From JAMXLO01 sp963791495 (GTDB lineage Bacteria > Pseudomonadota > Alphaproteobacteria > Acetobacterales > Acetobacteraceae): a DNA stretch of 64,000 nt. The notes under the pieces were generated by a model that made no database searches, was not told the DNA's origin, and was given only the letters and a program-made list of their open reading frames with translations. Made by a program: the position numbers and the translations under genes. Within the stretch, counting starts at the first letter, position 1; each line of letters opens with the position of its first letter. The stretch covers positions 558,001-622,000 of the forward strand of contig CAWBST010000013.1 in assembly GCA_963791495.1 (NCBI GenBank), read 5' to 3'. Shown here piece after piece: positions 45,463 through 55,900 of the stretch.

Positions 45463-48400
45463 TGAGCCTGTCATCGCCCTTCATCCGCCGGCCGGTCGCG
45501 ACCGCGCTCCTGATGGTCGCCATCGTGCTGCTCGGTGGCGTCGCCTATAGCCTGCTGCCGGTCGCCGCGTTGCCGAACGTATCGTTCCCGACCATTGCCG
45601 TGACCGCGCAATTGCCAGGCGCCGATCCCCAGACCATGGCATCGTCGGTGGCAACGCCGCTGGAGAAGCAGTTCGGTCAGATTCCCTACCTGACGCAGAT
45701 GACGTCGACCAGCTCGACCGGCTACACGCAGATCACGGTGCAGTTCGCGCTGAACGATGACATCAACGCAGCAGCGCAGCTTGTGCAGACCGCTATCAAT
45801 GCCGCGGCAGGTCAGCTTCCGAAGAACATGCCGACGCCACCCACCTATCACGAAACCAATCCGGCGGATGCGCCGATCCTGGTGCTCGGACTGACCTCGG
45901 ATGTCCTGCCGATCACCACGGTGGATGACTATGCTGAGAGCATCCTAGCGCAGAAGCTGTCGCAGGTCCCGGGCGTTGGGCTCATCGGCATCGGCGGCGA
46001 GCAACATCCCGCGGTCCGCATCCAGTTCAACCCGGCGCAGTTCGCGGCGAATGGCCTGGATCTGGAGGATGTTCGAAACGCGCTCACCAACGTGAGTGTG
46101 AGCCAGCCGAAAGGCAGCCTGTACGGCCAGACCCGCGCCTACACCTTGCAGACATCTGATCAGATCCTGAAGCCGCAGGACTGGGGCAACCAGATCATCG
46201 CGTATCGCAACGGCGGACCGATCAGGGTGCACGACATCGGGCAAGCGACTGTTGGGCCGCAAGATGAAACACTGAGAGGCTGGGTCAATCAGCATCGCGG
46301 TATCGTTCTCGCCGTCCAGCGGCTGCCAGGCGCCAACGTCATCAGCACGGTGCAGGCGATCAAGGCGGCGCTGCCGCGACTGGAACTGTCGATTCCACCC
46401 ACCATCAATGTCTCGGTCATCTCCGGTCGCACGACGACCATCCGTGCCTCTGTCGCGGACGTGCAGTTCACGCTGCTGCTGACGATCGGCCTGGTCGTCG
46501 GCGTGATCTTTCTGTTCCTGCGCAGTCTCTGGGCGACGGTCATTCCGGCGATCGCGGTTCCCGTTTCCATCACCGGTACGTTCGGCGTGATGTACGCGCT
46601 GGGCTACAGCCTCGACAACCTATCGCTGATGGGCTTGTCGATCGCCGTCGGCTTCGTGGTCGATGACGCCATAGTGATGGTGGAGAACATCGCCCGCCAC
46701 ATTGAGATGGGCAAGAGGCCATTGCAGGCGGCGCTCGATGGCGCGGGCGAGATCGGCTTCACGATCCTGTCGATCTCCATCTCGCTGGTCGCGGTGTTCA
46801 TCCCGTTGCTGCTGATGGGCGGCATGGTCGGCCGCATGTTCCAGGAATTCGCCGTCACCGTCACGGTTGCCATCGGCGTCTCCGTTCTGGTGTCCTTGAC
46901 GCTCACCCCGATGATGGGTGCCCGATTGCTGCGCCACGCAGGTCCGGAAGAGCAGGGGCCGCTGGCGCGGGCGCTGGAGCGGTTCTCCGACATGCTGCTC
47001 GCCGGTTACACGCGTGCCCTGGTCGTGGCGCTGCGCCACCGCTTCGTCACGCTGACGGTCATGCTCGCCACAGTCGCCGTCACCGTCTGGCTGTTCCTGA
47101 TGATCCCCAAAGGCTTCTTCCCCGAGCAGGACACGGGCCTCATCCTCGGGGTGACCGAGGCGTCGCAGGACATCTCACCCGATGGCATGGCAGCCATCCA
47201 ACAGCAGGTGATCGGCGTTGCGCTGAAGGATCCCGCGGTGGCCAGCGTGGGCGCCTATATAGGTGCGGGCGGCGCCACCTCGACCGAGAACCAGGGACGT
47301 ATCTTCATCGCGCTGAAGTCCAAGGACCAGCGCTCGCCGATCATGACTGTGATCTCCCGGCTCGATAAGGCGGCCAGCTTGGTGATGGGCGTGCGGTTGT
47401 TCATGCAGCCAGTGCAGGACATCAATATCGGTGGCCGACTGACTGCGACGCAGTACCAGTACACACTCGCGGATATCGACGCGACCGAGCTCAACAAGTG
47501 GGCACCGATCATCCAGGACGCGCTGGCAAAGCTGCCGCAGATCACCGACCTGGCGAGCGACCAACAGTCCGCGGCGCCCCAGCTCACGTTGGAGATCAAC
47601 CGCGACAGCGCCTCGCGTCTGGGGATCGATGCGGCGCAGATTGACTCGGTGCTGTCCGACGCGTTCGGCCAGAGGCCAATCTCGCAGCTCTACACCAGCC
47701 TGAACCAGTACTTCGTGATCATGGAGGTGAAGCCCGGCTTCCAGCTTGGGCCCAACGCTTTGCGGCGCATCTATGTCAGATCGCAGACTGCCGGAATGGT
47801 GCCGTTGAGCGAACTGGTGACGCAGCACACGACCCTCGCGCCGCTGTCGGTCAACCACCAGGGCCAGTTCCCCTCGGTCACGCTGAGTTTCAACCTGAAG
47901 GCCAATGCCCCACTCGGGCCCGCGGTCGCGGCGATCAACCAGACCATGCAGTCGCTGCACGTGCCCCCGACGATCCAGGCAAGCTTCCAGGGCAATGCGC
48001 AGGCGTTCCAGGACTCGCTGTCGAGCACGCCGATACTGATCGTCGCAGCGCTTATCGCGGTCTACATCATCCTCGGCATGCTGTATGAGAACACTATCCA
48101 TCCGTTGACCATCATATCGACCCTGCCGTCAGCCGGTGCCGGCGCGCTGCTGGTACTGCTGGTGTTCGGCTTCGGCCTGGACGTGATGGGGATCGTCGGC
48201 ATCATCCTGCTGATCGGCATTGTGAAGAAGAACGGCATCATGCTGGTGGACTTCGCGCTGGAAGCCGAGCGGCATCAGGGATTGACTCCGGAGCAGTCGA
48301 TCTACGAAGCGTGCCGGCTGCGCTTCCGTCCCATCCTGATGACCACGATGTGCGCGCTGTTGGGCGGCGTTCCGCTGATGCTGGGCAACGGCACCGGATC

Positions 48401-48569
48401 GGAGCTGCGTCAGCCTCTGGGCTACGCCATGGTAGGCGGGCTGGTGGTGTCGCAGCTCCTTACCCTGTTCACGACGCCCGTCGTCTACATCTACATGGAC
48501 CGCCTATCCCGCTGGGTTGGCCGAATGCGCGCACGCTCGCCGTCGCTTGCTGCCGTGCCGGCTGAGTAA
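45462..48569 (+). CDS. RND (HAE1-type) efflux inner-membrane permease
   Basis: A 1035-residue protein that is normal length for the MdtB/MdtC group. Twelve membrane segments and two large periplasmic loops are evident. It starts 'SLSSPFIRRPVATALLMVAI'. Helix 4 has the proton-relay Asp pair in 'AVGFVVDDAIVMVENIARHI'. Second-half landmarks are 'GFFPEQDTGLILGVTEASQD' and 'GIILLIGIVKKNGIMLVDFA'. It pumps drugs or other amphiphiles out of the cell with an adaptor and an outer membrane channel. The outer channel gene is not adjacent. Confidence 0.95.
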   Translation: MSLSSPFIRRPVATALLMVAIVLLGGVAYSLLPVAALPNVSFPTIAVTAQLPGADPQTMASSVATPLEKQFGQIPYLTQMTSTSSTGYTQITVQFALNDDINAAAQLVQTAINAAAGQLPKNMPTPPTYHETNPADAPILVLGLTSDVLPITTVDDYAESILAQKLSQVPGVGLIGIGGEQHPAVRIQFNPAQFAANGLDLEDVRNALTNVSVSQPKGSLYGQTRAYTLQTSDQILKPQDWGNQIIAYRNGGPIRVHDIGQATVGPQDETLRGWVNQHRGIVLAVQRLPGANVISTVQAIKAALPRLELSIPPTINVSVISGRTTTIRASVADVQFTLLLTIGLVVGVIFLFLRSLWATVIPAIAVPVSITGTFGVMYALGYSLDNLSLMGLSIAVGFVVDDAIVMVENIARHIEMGKRPLQAALDGAGEIGFTILSISISLVAVFIPLLLMGGMVGRMFQEFAVTVTVAIGVSVLVSLTLTPMMGARLLRHAGPEEQGPLARALERFSDMLLAGYTRALVVALRHRFVTLTVMLATVAVTVWLFLMIPKGFFPEQDTGLILGVTEASQDISPDGMAAIQQQVIGVALKDPAVASVGAYIGAGGATSTENQGRIFIALKSKDQRSPIMTVISRLDKAASLVMGVRLFMQPVQDINIGGRLTATQYQYTLADIDATELNKWAPIIQDALAKLPQITDLASDQQSAAPQLTLEINRDSASRLGIDAAQIDSVLSDAFGQRPISQLYTSLNQYFVIMEVKPGFQLGPNALRRIYVRSQTAGMVPLSELVTQHTTLAPLSVNHQGQFPSVTLSFNLKANAPLGPAVAAINQTMQSLHVPPTIQASFQGNAQAFQDSLSSTPILIVAALIAVYIILGMLYENTIHPLTIISTLPSAGAGALLVLLVFGFGLDVMGIVGIILLIGIVKKNGIMLVDFALEAERHQGLTPEQSIYEACRLRFRPILMTTMCALLGGVPLMLGNGTGSELRQPLGYAMVGGLVVSQLLTLFTTPVVYIYMDRLSRWVGRMRARSPSLAAVPAE

Positions 48570-48624
48570 TCCTATCCATGAAGTTGAGGGCGAAGTGGCT
48601 GGCGGTCGACCCACGCAGGGTGGC

Positions 48625-49071
48625 CTAAACATGAGCGAACTGCCGGCGCTCCTCGCGAACCGCTTCGGCGAAGTCCTTCAGCGGGTCCACGCCTGTCCCG
48701 CTTTTGATGAGCTCTCGCAATTCGGGCACCGTGCGATTTGGCTCGAAGTAGGCGCCGGTCGTCTCCAATAGAACCCGCTCGGCACAGGCGACGATATTGG
48801 ACGAAGACATAGCGCGCATGCGGCTGATCATGGCGTAGAGAGCGATAAGCTCTTCAATCTTCGGGTCGTTGACCACCAAGGCTTCGGCGTAGGCTTTGGA
48901 TGCTGCGACAATGAAGTCCTTGTAGAGCTCCTGTCGACGGGACAGCTCGTGTGCCAACTGTCCAGCTTTGGCTACGGAACGTTGGTTCAGCCACGTGGTG
49001 ATGCCTGATGTCAGGCCGCCGATCACGGAGCCAGCCAACGCTGAGAGTGCCGAGATATAGGCTACATCCAT
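48625..49071 (-). CDS. Membrane-anchored protein of unknown function
   Basis: A 148-residue protein with one N-terminal membrane segment ('AYISALSALAGSVIGGLTSG') followed by a helical cytoplasmic part: 'SRRQELYKDFIVAASKAYAE' and 'LYAMISRMRAMSSSNIVACA'. Similar small proteins occur widely in proteobacteria with no known role. It is transcribed against the RND permease gene and stands alone. Confidence 0.75.
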   Translation of the reverse strand: MDVAYISALSALAGSVIGGLTSGITTWLNQRSVAKAGQLAHELSRRQELYKDFIVAASKAYAEALVVNDPKIEELIALYAMISRMRAMSSSNIVACAERVLLETTGAYFEPNRTVPELRELIKSGTGVDPLKDFAEAVREERRQFAHV

Positions 49072-49401
49072 GTCGGGTACTGGTCCTGCCTGCGCGCGGT
49101 TCCGGTAAGTCTCGCGATTTTCCTATCGGCCACGAGCCGGTCGCAATGGCTTGCCGGCCGGTACGATGGACGACAGCGACGGTGGACCGTTGAACCCGAG
49201 CGCCAGCGTGGCGAAGGCCAAGCCCGCGGGCAACAGCAGGGACCAAGGCCGCAATCCGCCTTACACGCCGCACCGAAGCCGCAGCCGACGACGAAACTGG
49301 CGATCGCCGGCCCGGTCCACCAAGCGCGGCTGCGCGCTTGACACCTCGTGGGGGGTCGTTCGGCCCGGCTTGATGCGTTAGTTTCTCGGCGAGCCCCTTA
49401 A
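49072..49401. other. Intergenic region, 330 bases
   Basis: No supported gene. Neither strand has a recognisable protein or a clear control element. Confidence 0.35.
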
Positions 49402-49875
49402 TCAAGGTCGGGCGTCAGTGAGGCGCTGCTCAGCGAGTTCTCGGTATCCAGGATGAGACGCAAAGCGATCGAAAAGATTGTGGCGCGCAATACCCGCCAT
49501 TCTTTCGAAATGTTCAATAATCTGCCTAAGTCCTTTCTGGATTTTTGGGAACTCTTTTGGGTCTTCAACATCATTTGTGATGTACAGAGTCACCAACTTA
49601 CGGTGCTCGACTTCGACGACCACTTGTCCGCCCTCCGTCACGCCGACGCGTAAAGCGGAAAGATTCGGTGCTCTGAGCGCAGCCATCGTCGCATACACCG
49701 GTTTTTCCGTATCTCCATCCGGCATCGGGCTAAAGGCATAGGCCCACCTTGACCGCTTATCGTGCGCATATCCCGGGGTCGTGGTTGCGAATGCTAGAAG
49801 CACCTCTTTCAAGAAGAGGACAAACTGATCCCGGAAGGGTTCCTTGAATTGATTATGTCCAACCGTTGGACCCAT
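49402..49875 (-). CDS. Unknown protein
   Basis: 157 residues from the ATG at 49875; a purine-rich AAAGGT stretch lies upstream. A longer frame to 50238 is Cys/Arg-rich and unlikely. The sequence mixes helices and strands: 'FRDQFVLFLKEVLLAFATTT', 'KRSRWAYAFSPMPDGD', 'GGQVVVEVEHRKLVTLYITN' and 'GLRQIIEHFERMAGIARHNL'. No known family, signal or membrane segment is recognised. Confidence 0.6.
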   Translation of the reverse strand: MGPTVGHNQFKEPFRDQFVLFLKEVLLAFATTTPGYAHDKRSRWAYAFSPMPDGDTEKPVYATMAALRAPNLSALRVGVTEGGQVVVEVEHRKLVTLYITNDVEDPKEFPKIQKGLRQIIEHFERMAGIARHNLFDRFASHPGYRELAEQRLTDARP

Positions 49876-50341
49876 TCCCGTACCTTTGGCAGCACCCGAT
49901 CGGATCGTTGCACTGCCGCCGAAGCGGCAGACCCACTGCGCACAGACAATCATAACTCGTGCGTGGTCTACCAGCAAGGTGCTGCCACATCCGCTCGCCA
50001 TGTCGGAGATGAGAGTGCGAGCACAGCTCGCCGTGAGGCAGGTCATTCCGGCCAGCGTCACCAGGCTCTCTGCTCTTGGGCTTGAATAGCTGGCCGGGGC
50101 GAGTTGCGAAGTCGCGGGTCCTGAAGAGCGCCGAGACCGCTTTGGCACGCAAACCGGCTGCGGTGCTGCATCACTATGGATCGTCCGCTGTCGCATCATC
50201 GAGCCCTTCCAGTAACGGCCAGACCAGGGCGCGCCCATTCCGTGAGCTCAGGTGGGCCCCCACCGCTCCGCACGCCGCTCTTGCGACCGCCGCGCCTCCC
50301 CCCTAGGCTTGCGCAAAACCCTCTGACAGGAGCGCCCCAAC
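49876..50341. other. Intergenic region, 466 bases
   Basis: Only chance-like open frames are present. The promoter for the gene at 50342 should be in the last ~150 bases. Confidence 0.35.
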
Positions 50342-51265
50342 ATGCCACAATCGCAGGGAACCAGTTTTACCGCCGATCCCCTGACCTTCGTCGTCAGGCA
50401 CCAGCTGTGGGACGGCAACGTCGAGGATCACGTGGACCAGGGAGTATCCATCGACGTGGCGGCCGATGTTGGCGGCAAGCATACCGCGCTGCTGCGCTTC
50501 AACTGCTTCGACATCGAGAAAAGCTACGTCTACGGCCCGGAGAATCCCGAATTGACGACCCCGGGCCGCGTCGGCGGCGGTATGGGCGTGCATTGCCGGA
50601 TGGACCCGATCACCGATGGCAATCCCATCGGCTGGACCATCCGGATGCTTGGCGAAAAACTCCCGAAGATGCTGGAGCGGGCCGGATACAAGAATCTCGC
50701 TGAGGCGACCAACGTCGCCGCAGTGCGGCGCGTCCTGCCCGACGTGGAGGCCTGCGCCAGAGAAACCTTCGTATCCAAGCGGAACACGGTCAAACACAAC
50801 CGTGGCACGGACATCTTCGAAGCCGGCAACATCCGCTTCGGCCTCGAGATGCGGCGCCAGCGGAACGGCGACGGCGGCCTGGCGCTGCACGTCCTTGGCG
50901 ACGTGGGCGGATCGAAAGGCAAGGCCTACGTCGAAGAAACCGAGCTTCTGGCGTTCGACTGTTTCTGGCAGGGCGCGCATTACCATTATGGTCCGCGCAA
51001 CAAGAATCACCGGATCAATTGGGACATGACGATCGTCGACGATCCGCTGGAGTGGACTTTCGAGCAGATCGAGAACAGGAAGCTTGGCCCGATGATCGAG
51101 CGTGCCGGTTACCCGGGGATCGCCGCCGACCTGGACCTGGACAAGATCGCCTCGATCCTTCCGGTGTTGAAGAAGCGGGCCTTCGAGATGTACGAGGAAG
51201 GCGAGAGGCTGACCGGCCACAAAGGGCTGCCACTGGAGTTCACTCCGAACCTGGCCGCCGAGTAG
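50342..51265 (+). CDS. Unknown two-repeat protein
   Basis: A 307-residue cytoplasmic protein built from two similar halves. Half one: 'GVSIDVAADVGGKHTALLRF', 'YVYGPEN', 'GWTIRMLGEKLPKMLERAGY'. Half two: 'GLALHVLGDVGGSKGKAYVE', 'HYHYGPRN', 'EWTFEQIENRKLGPMIERAG'. Each half is a beta-rich segment followed by a helical hairpin, so the gene arose by internal duplication. No catalytic motif is evident and I cannot assign a function. A strong hairpin follows the stop. Confidence 0.75.
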   Translation: MPQSQGTSFTADPLTFVVRHQLWDGNVEDHVDQGVSIDVAADVGGKHTALLRFNCFDIEKSYVYGPENPELTTPGRVGGGMGVHCRMDPITDGNPIGWTIRMLGEKLPKMLERAGYKNLAEATNVAAVRRVLPDVEACARETFVSKRNTVKHNRGTDIFEAGNIRFGLEMRRQRNGDGGLALHVLGDVGGSKGKAYVEETELLAFDCFWQGAHYHYGPRNKNHRINWDMTIVDDPLEWTFEQIENRKLGPMIERAGYPGIAADLDLDKIASILPVLKKRAFEMYEEGERLTGHKGLPLEFTPNLAAE

Positions 51266-51270
51266 TCACT

Positions 51271-51310
51271 GCGGGACGGTGGAGGGTTCAGAAACCCTCC
51301 ACCGTCCCGC
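51271..51310. terminator. Bidirectional terminator hairpin
   Basis: A perfect 18-bp stem (51271-51288 with 51293-51310) closed by a CAGA loop. It sits between two convergent genes, 5 bases after one stop and 35 bases from the other, so it can end transcription from both sides. A T-run is weak on either side. Confidence 0.8.
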
Positions 51311-51345
51311 TCGCACCACGACGACTGCGCCCGCGGTGGCCAGGC

Positions 51346-51732
51346 TCAGGCGGCCGGCATGCGACGAAGCGCGCACAGCTTGTTGCCGTCAGGATCACGC
51401 AGGTAAGCGAGATACATCGGACCGGCGCCGCCCTGGCGAATGCCGGGCGGGTCCTCGATCGCCGTCCCGCCGTTCGCGACCCCGGCCTTGTGCCACGCGT
51501 CGGCCTGTTCCTGGCTCGCCATCGTGAAGCCGATCGTGCCGCCATTGGAATGCGTGGCGGATTTGCCATCGATGGGTTTGCTCACCAGGAACAGCGCGCC
51601 GTTATGCGCGTAGATCAACCGGCCCTTGGCGTCTTCCACCCCCGCCTTGCCGCCCATCGCGCCGAACAGCGCGTCGTAGAATTTCTTCGATCGGGCGATA
51701 TCGTTGCTCCCGACCATGACATGACTGAACAT
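51346..51732 (-). CDS. VOC family protein (glyoxalase/bleomycin-resistance fold)
   Basis: A 128-residue protein starting 'MFSHVMVGSNDIARSKKFYD', the first beta-alpha-beta unit of a VOC domain with its metal-binding His. 'GGTIGFTMASQEQADAWHKA' starts the second unit and 'MYLAYLRDPDGNKLCALRRM' ends it. Members act on small hydrophobic substrates through a divalent metal, or as binding proteins. Substrate unknown. It stands alone, convergent with the two-repeat gene. Confidence 0.88.
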   Translation of the reverse strand: MFSHVMVGSNDIARSKKFYDALFGAMGGKAGVEDAKGRLIYAHNGALFLVSKPIDGKSATHSNGGTIGFTMASQEQADAWHKAGVANGGTAIEDPPGIRQGGAGPMYLAYLRDPDGNKLCALRRMPAA

Positions 51733-51827
51733 TCCGCTCTCTCCCCGTCAAAATCACACGAGACCACTGTCTCCGCGTTACGACAAGAACATGGTTTGCT
51801 GGCCGCGAAAAGAGCCTCCGGTTACGT

Positions 51828-52388
51828 TCAGTTCTTCAGCAGGCGCGACCTCCAGTCGGCAACCGCGTCCCCACTGCTCATGTCGGCCTGCACCAGCCCG
51901 TCGATCATGAAGGTCGGCGACACATGGATCCCGTTCTGGCGGGCATATTTGCAGTGCCATTTGATCTCGCGGTCGAGATCAGGAATTCTGAAGGCCTCGG
52001 CAAGTCTCACGCCGCTGTAGCCTTCGATCCGCGCGATGATGTCATTGGGCGTGATGTCCATATTGGGGCCGCGGCAATGGCGCTCGAACTCGAATTCCTC
52101 ACGATGCGCGGCCACCGCCGCCATGACAGCCTTCGCCGCTTGCTTTCCGCCCGCGAGCGTGGAGGCAGCCAGAATGCAGCGCACGATCACGCCCGAGTAC
52201 ATGTGCCAGGGCTGCGGCTGAAGACGGATTTTTATGGTGATACGGTCTTCACCCACCTGAGTTAGCAGGTCATCGAGTTTCCCGAACGCCCTGACGGAGA
52301 ACGGGCAGGTCGGCTCGAGGAATACCTCGAACACGCGAGGTCCGTGGCCCCAGACAAGAGGATCGGCGCACCATGAAGTTTGATTCAT
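51828..52388 (-). CDS. DsbA-like thioredoxin-fold protein (single-Cys)
   Basis: A 186-residue protein from the ATG at 52388 (AGGAAC upstream). The fold shows 'RVFEVFLEPTCPFSVRAFGK' with C-P-F-S in place of C-x-x-C, then a helical insertion ('AAKAVMAAVAAHREEFEFER') and the cis-Pro region 'NGIHVSPTFMIDGLV'. With only one active-site cysteine it cannot be a standard disulfide oxidase. It may act like 2-hydroxychromene-2-carboxylate isomerase or FrnE relatives. No signal peptide is visible. Confidence 0.8.
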   Translation of the reverse strand: MNQTSWCADPLVWGHGPRVFEVFLEPTCPFSVRAFGKLDDLLTQVGEDRITIKIRLQPQPWHMYSGVIVRCILAASTLAGGKQAAKAVMAAVAAHREEFEFERHCRGPNMDITPNDIIARIEGYSGVRLAEAFRIPDLDREIKWHCKYARQNGIHVSPTFMIDGLVQADMSSGDAVADWRSRLLKN

Positions 52389-52956
52389 TTGACTGTTCCT
52401 GTTCGCCCGGTTCCGTGTGCGGCGCGGGCCTCCATAAAGGACCAGAAGCCGGAGGCGCGAACGCCTTGCAGTCCGATCCCGAACAAGGCCACTCACGGCG
52501 TCGTCTGCGTCCTGTATCATTCGCGTAGGGCAGACGCCTAGCCCGAGCGAGGCGCGCAGGGCGCAGGCCAAGAACAACTTATGCGAGTGCGACGACAGTG
52601 GCGCGGCGCGCCGAATGCACCCGCTCTTAGTAAGGCTTAACGGTCCACAACTGTTTGGCGATCTGTTCCGACGGATCACGCCCCTGAGATGCAAGAGGTC
52701 GGGTCGGATATCGGGCGACGAGTGCCTCCACGGCCTTGTGGTCGTCGTCGTTCGGCTAACGCGCGCCTCATGCAAGCAACCGATCGGTCATGGCATCCAT
52801 TTCGTTTGACTTATATCTATTTTAGAACGATACGATTGCGCATGATTAACGGGATGCGGCGGCCCGCCCCACCGTCGCCGAGAGCATGCGCCAGAGAGTT
52901 ACGCAAGGCCAACGCGCCCGCGCGGGCTCCGCGGTGCCAAGAGAGGAAGTCAAACC
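52389..52956. other. Intergenic region upstream of the RTX protein gene
   Basis: No gene is supported in these 568 bases. The last 160 bases contain the AT-richest stretch nearby and hold a possible promoter. Confidence 0.4.
52806..52836 (+). promoter_or_regulatory. Possible promoter of the RTX protein gene
   Basis: TTGACT at 52806-52811 resembles a -35 box and TACGAT at 52831-52836 a -10 box, with a slightly long 19-base spacer. The region between is AT-rich in an otherwise GC-rich area. It lies about 120 bases upstream of the GTG start at 52957. Confidence 0.35.
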
Positions 52957-55900
52957 GTGGCTACGAAACCCATCATCCTCAACGGCGCCTTCGACGACTG
53001 GGACTCCTCCGAGCTCATCACCACCCCGGCCAACGCCGTGCCGGGTTACTCGCTGTACGGCACCGTGCAGAACGACACCTACTTCATCGGGATCGACGCC
53101 ACCTCGCTGACAGACTTGGCAATCGGGGCCGGCACCACCATCTGGCTCAACACCGACCAGAACACGACCACAGGGTACAGTCCGTTCGGCAAAATCGGCG
53201 CCGAATACAACGTCACCTATGTGAACGGTGCCTTTTACCTCTACACCGGCGCAGCGGCACAGAACCTCGTCAGCGCCACGCCGCTCACCACCGCACTGTC
53301 GCCGGATGGCAAGAGCCTCGAGATCGCCATACCGCGCAGCCTCCTGACGCCGACGGGGGGCGCGGCACCGACCAACATCAATGTCGCGGGCTGGATCAAC
53401 TCCGTCTCCCCAACCACCCAAGTTAACTTTCCGGGGGACTACACCCTCCCGGAATACACGATTACTGATCCCGCGACCCTGCTGCCGAAGACGGCCACAC
53501 ATCGGGTCGCCATCGTCTACTCGGACACGACGGCAGCCCTCTACTTTAGGGGCCTCGGCGATGCCGCGGGCGCGCCTTCGACCGCCTATTCCGACCTATT
53601 TATGGCGGCGCAGAACCAGGCGCGGATGGCCGGCGTCTCCTACGACGTCATCGACGAATCGCAGCTGACGAATATCAACAACCTCATCGGCTACGACGCG
53701 CTGATCTTCCCCGCGATGGCAGACGTGAACACGGCACAACTGCCGGCGATCATGTCGACACTGACCAGCGCGGTCTACAATTATCATATCGGCATCATCA
53801 CCTCCGGCGACTTTTTGACCAACGACCAGACCGGCGCGCCGCTCCCCAGCCCATACGCCAACATGGAGACCCTGTTGGGTCTCGCCCGTGCTTCGGGCGG
53901 CAACAGCGGGACCGTCACGGTCACTGCGAACGACGTCAGCAATCCGATCATGAGCGGCTACACCGCCGGTCAGGTCATCCAGACCTACACCAATGAAGGC
54001 TATACCGCTTACCAAGCTGTGCCTGGTGTCACGTCGGATGTGCTGGTCAACCAGAACGTTACCGGTGTCGGCACGCTCCCCGGTGTCGTCGAGACCACGA
54101 CCGGCGGCACCAACGTGGAATTCTCCAGCCAGGATCTGCTCGGTGACAGCAACCTGTTGTCGCACGCCATCCAGAGCGTCGTGCTCGGCACGCAACCGGG
54201 CGTCACGCTGCACACGTCCCGCGACGCGGGTATCGTGGCGGCGCGCATGGACATGGACCAGTCACAGTTCCCTGTGGATGTGTCGGCTGCAGGTGGTACC
54301 GGCATCTATGCCAAGCTGATCCCGATCCTGCAGCAGTGGAACACCCAATACAACTTCGTGGGGTCCTTCTACATAAACATCGGCGACAACACGGCCAACA
54401 CCGCCGATCCGTCAACAACAAACTGGGCGAAAAGCCTGCCCTACTACAAAGCCATACAGGCGATGGGTAGCGAAATCGGCAACCACTCGTACACGCACCT
54501 TATCAATCCACCCACGACGACATTCACGGCGCACACCGTCGGCACCACCGCGGCGGGCTCCATTCAGGTGACCCTGGACACCGTGCCATCTTTCTACGGC
54601 ATCACGGTAGGCATGGTGGTGACCGGCCTCAATATCGGAGCGAACGTAACGCTCCCCGGTGCCGCAGGAGAGGCAGGAGCTGTCGCGAACACAATGGTCA
54701 CCGCGGTGTCAGGAAACACCGTGACGCTGAGTTTTGTCCCGGGAGGATACGGTACTCTGAATAACGGGGTGCTTGGCGACATCCCGGCTGGCACCACGCT
54801 GACCTTCGCGGTTCCTGCAGAAAACACCAACTTCCTGGAGGCGACGGCCGGTGAGGCCAATAGCGCCACCAACAATCCCTTCACCTACGCCTACGAGTTT
54901 AATCAGTCGAAGCTGCTCGAGCAGCAGATGCTTGGCACCACGATCTACGGTGCCGCCGTTCCGGGTGCCGCAGAGTCATACGCGACTTCCCAGAACATCC
55001 TTCAATATTACCCTTCTGTCGCCGCAACGGCGACAACACCTGGCTATACCGGCTATGTGACCGGCGGCTGGACCGGTATTGGTTCGGGCTACCCGAGTGC
55101 GTTCGGCTACATGAGCCCGACGAGCACGGGTTCCGTTTACATTGCTCCAAACATGACCTTCGACTTCACGGAGATTCAGTACGAAGGCAAGACTTTGGCC
55201 GAAGCCGAGGCCGACTGGACGGCGCAGTTCAACTCCATCGGAGCCAATGCTGCCGGCACGCCGATCGTCGTCTGGCCCATTCATGACTACGGCGCTGCGG
55301 CGTGGAATACGACGCTCAATTCGCCCACAGGCTCACCCTACACCACGCAGATGTACACGGACTTTATTGCGCAGGCCTATAGCGCCGGCTACGAGTTCGT
55401 GACGCTAGAAGAGCTTGCCTCTCGACTTGTCGCGCAGCAGAAGGCGCACATCGACTACACGACCGTTGGCAACGCGATCACCGCGACGATCACTCCGGAT
55501 CCCACAGCGCCCGACCTCGGCGAAATGTCGCTTAACGTCGTCAATGGCGGCACTCAGGTCATCCAGAACGTCACCAACTGGTACGCCTATAACGGGCAGG
55601 AGCTGTTCCTGCCGAAGAACGGCGGCACGTTCACGGTCAACCTCGGTGCCACGCAGGACAATGTCACGCACATCGCCTCGCTGCCGATGCGGGGGGACCT
55701 GCTCTCGGTCACCGGCGACGGTCTCAACCTCAGCTTTGCCATGGTGGGTGCGGGCGATGTCATCGTCGACCTCGGCAGGACCAGTACACCCACCGTCACC
55801 GGGGCGACGATCAAAAGCCAAGTGGGAAATGTGTTGGACCTCTCGCTCACCGGGCTGGGCGAAAATGACGTCACGATCATGTTCATCGCGCATGTCACCA

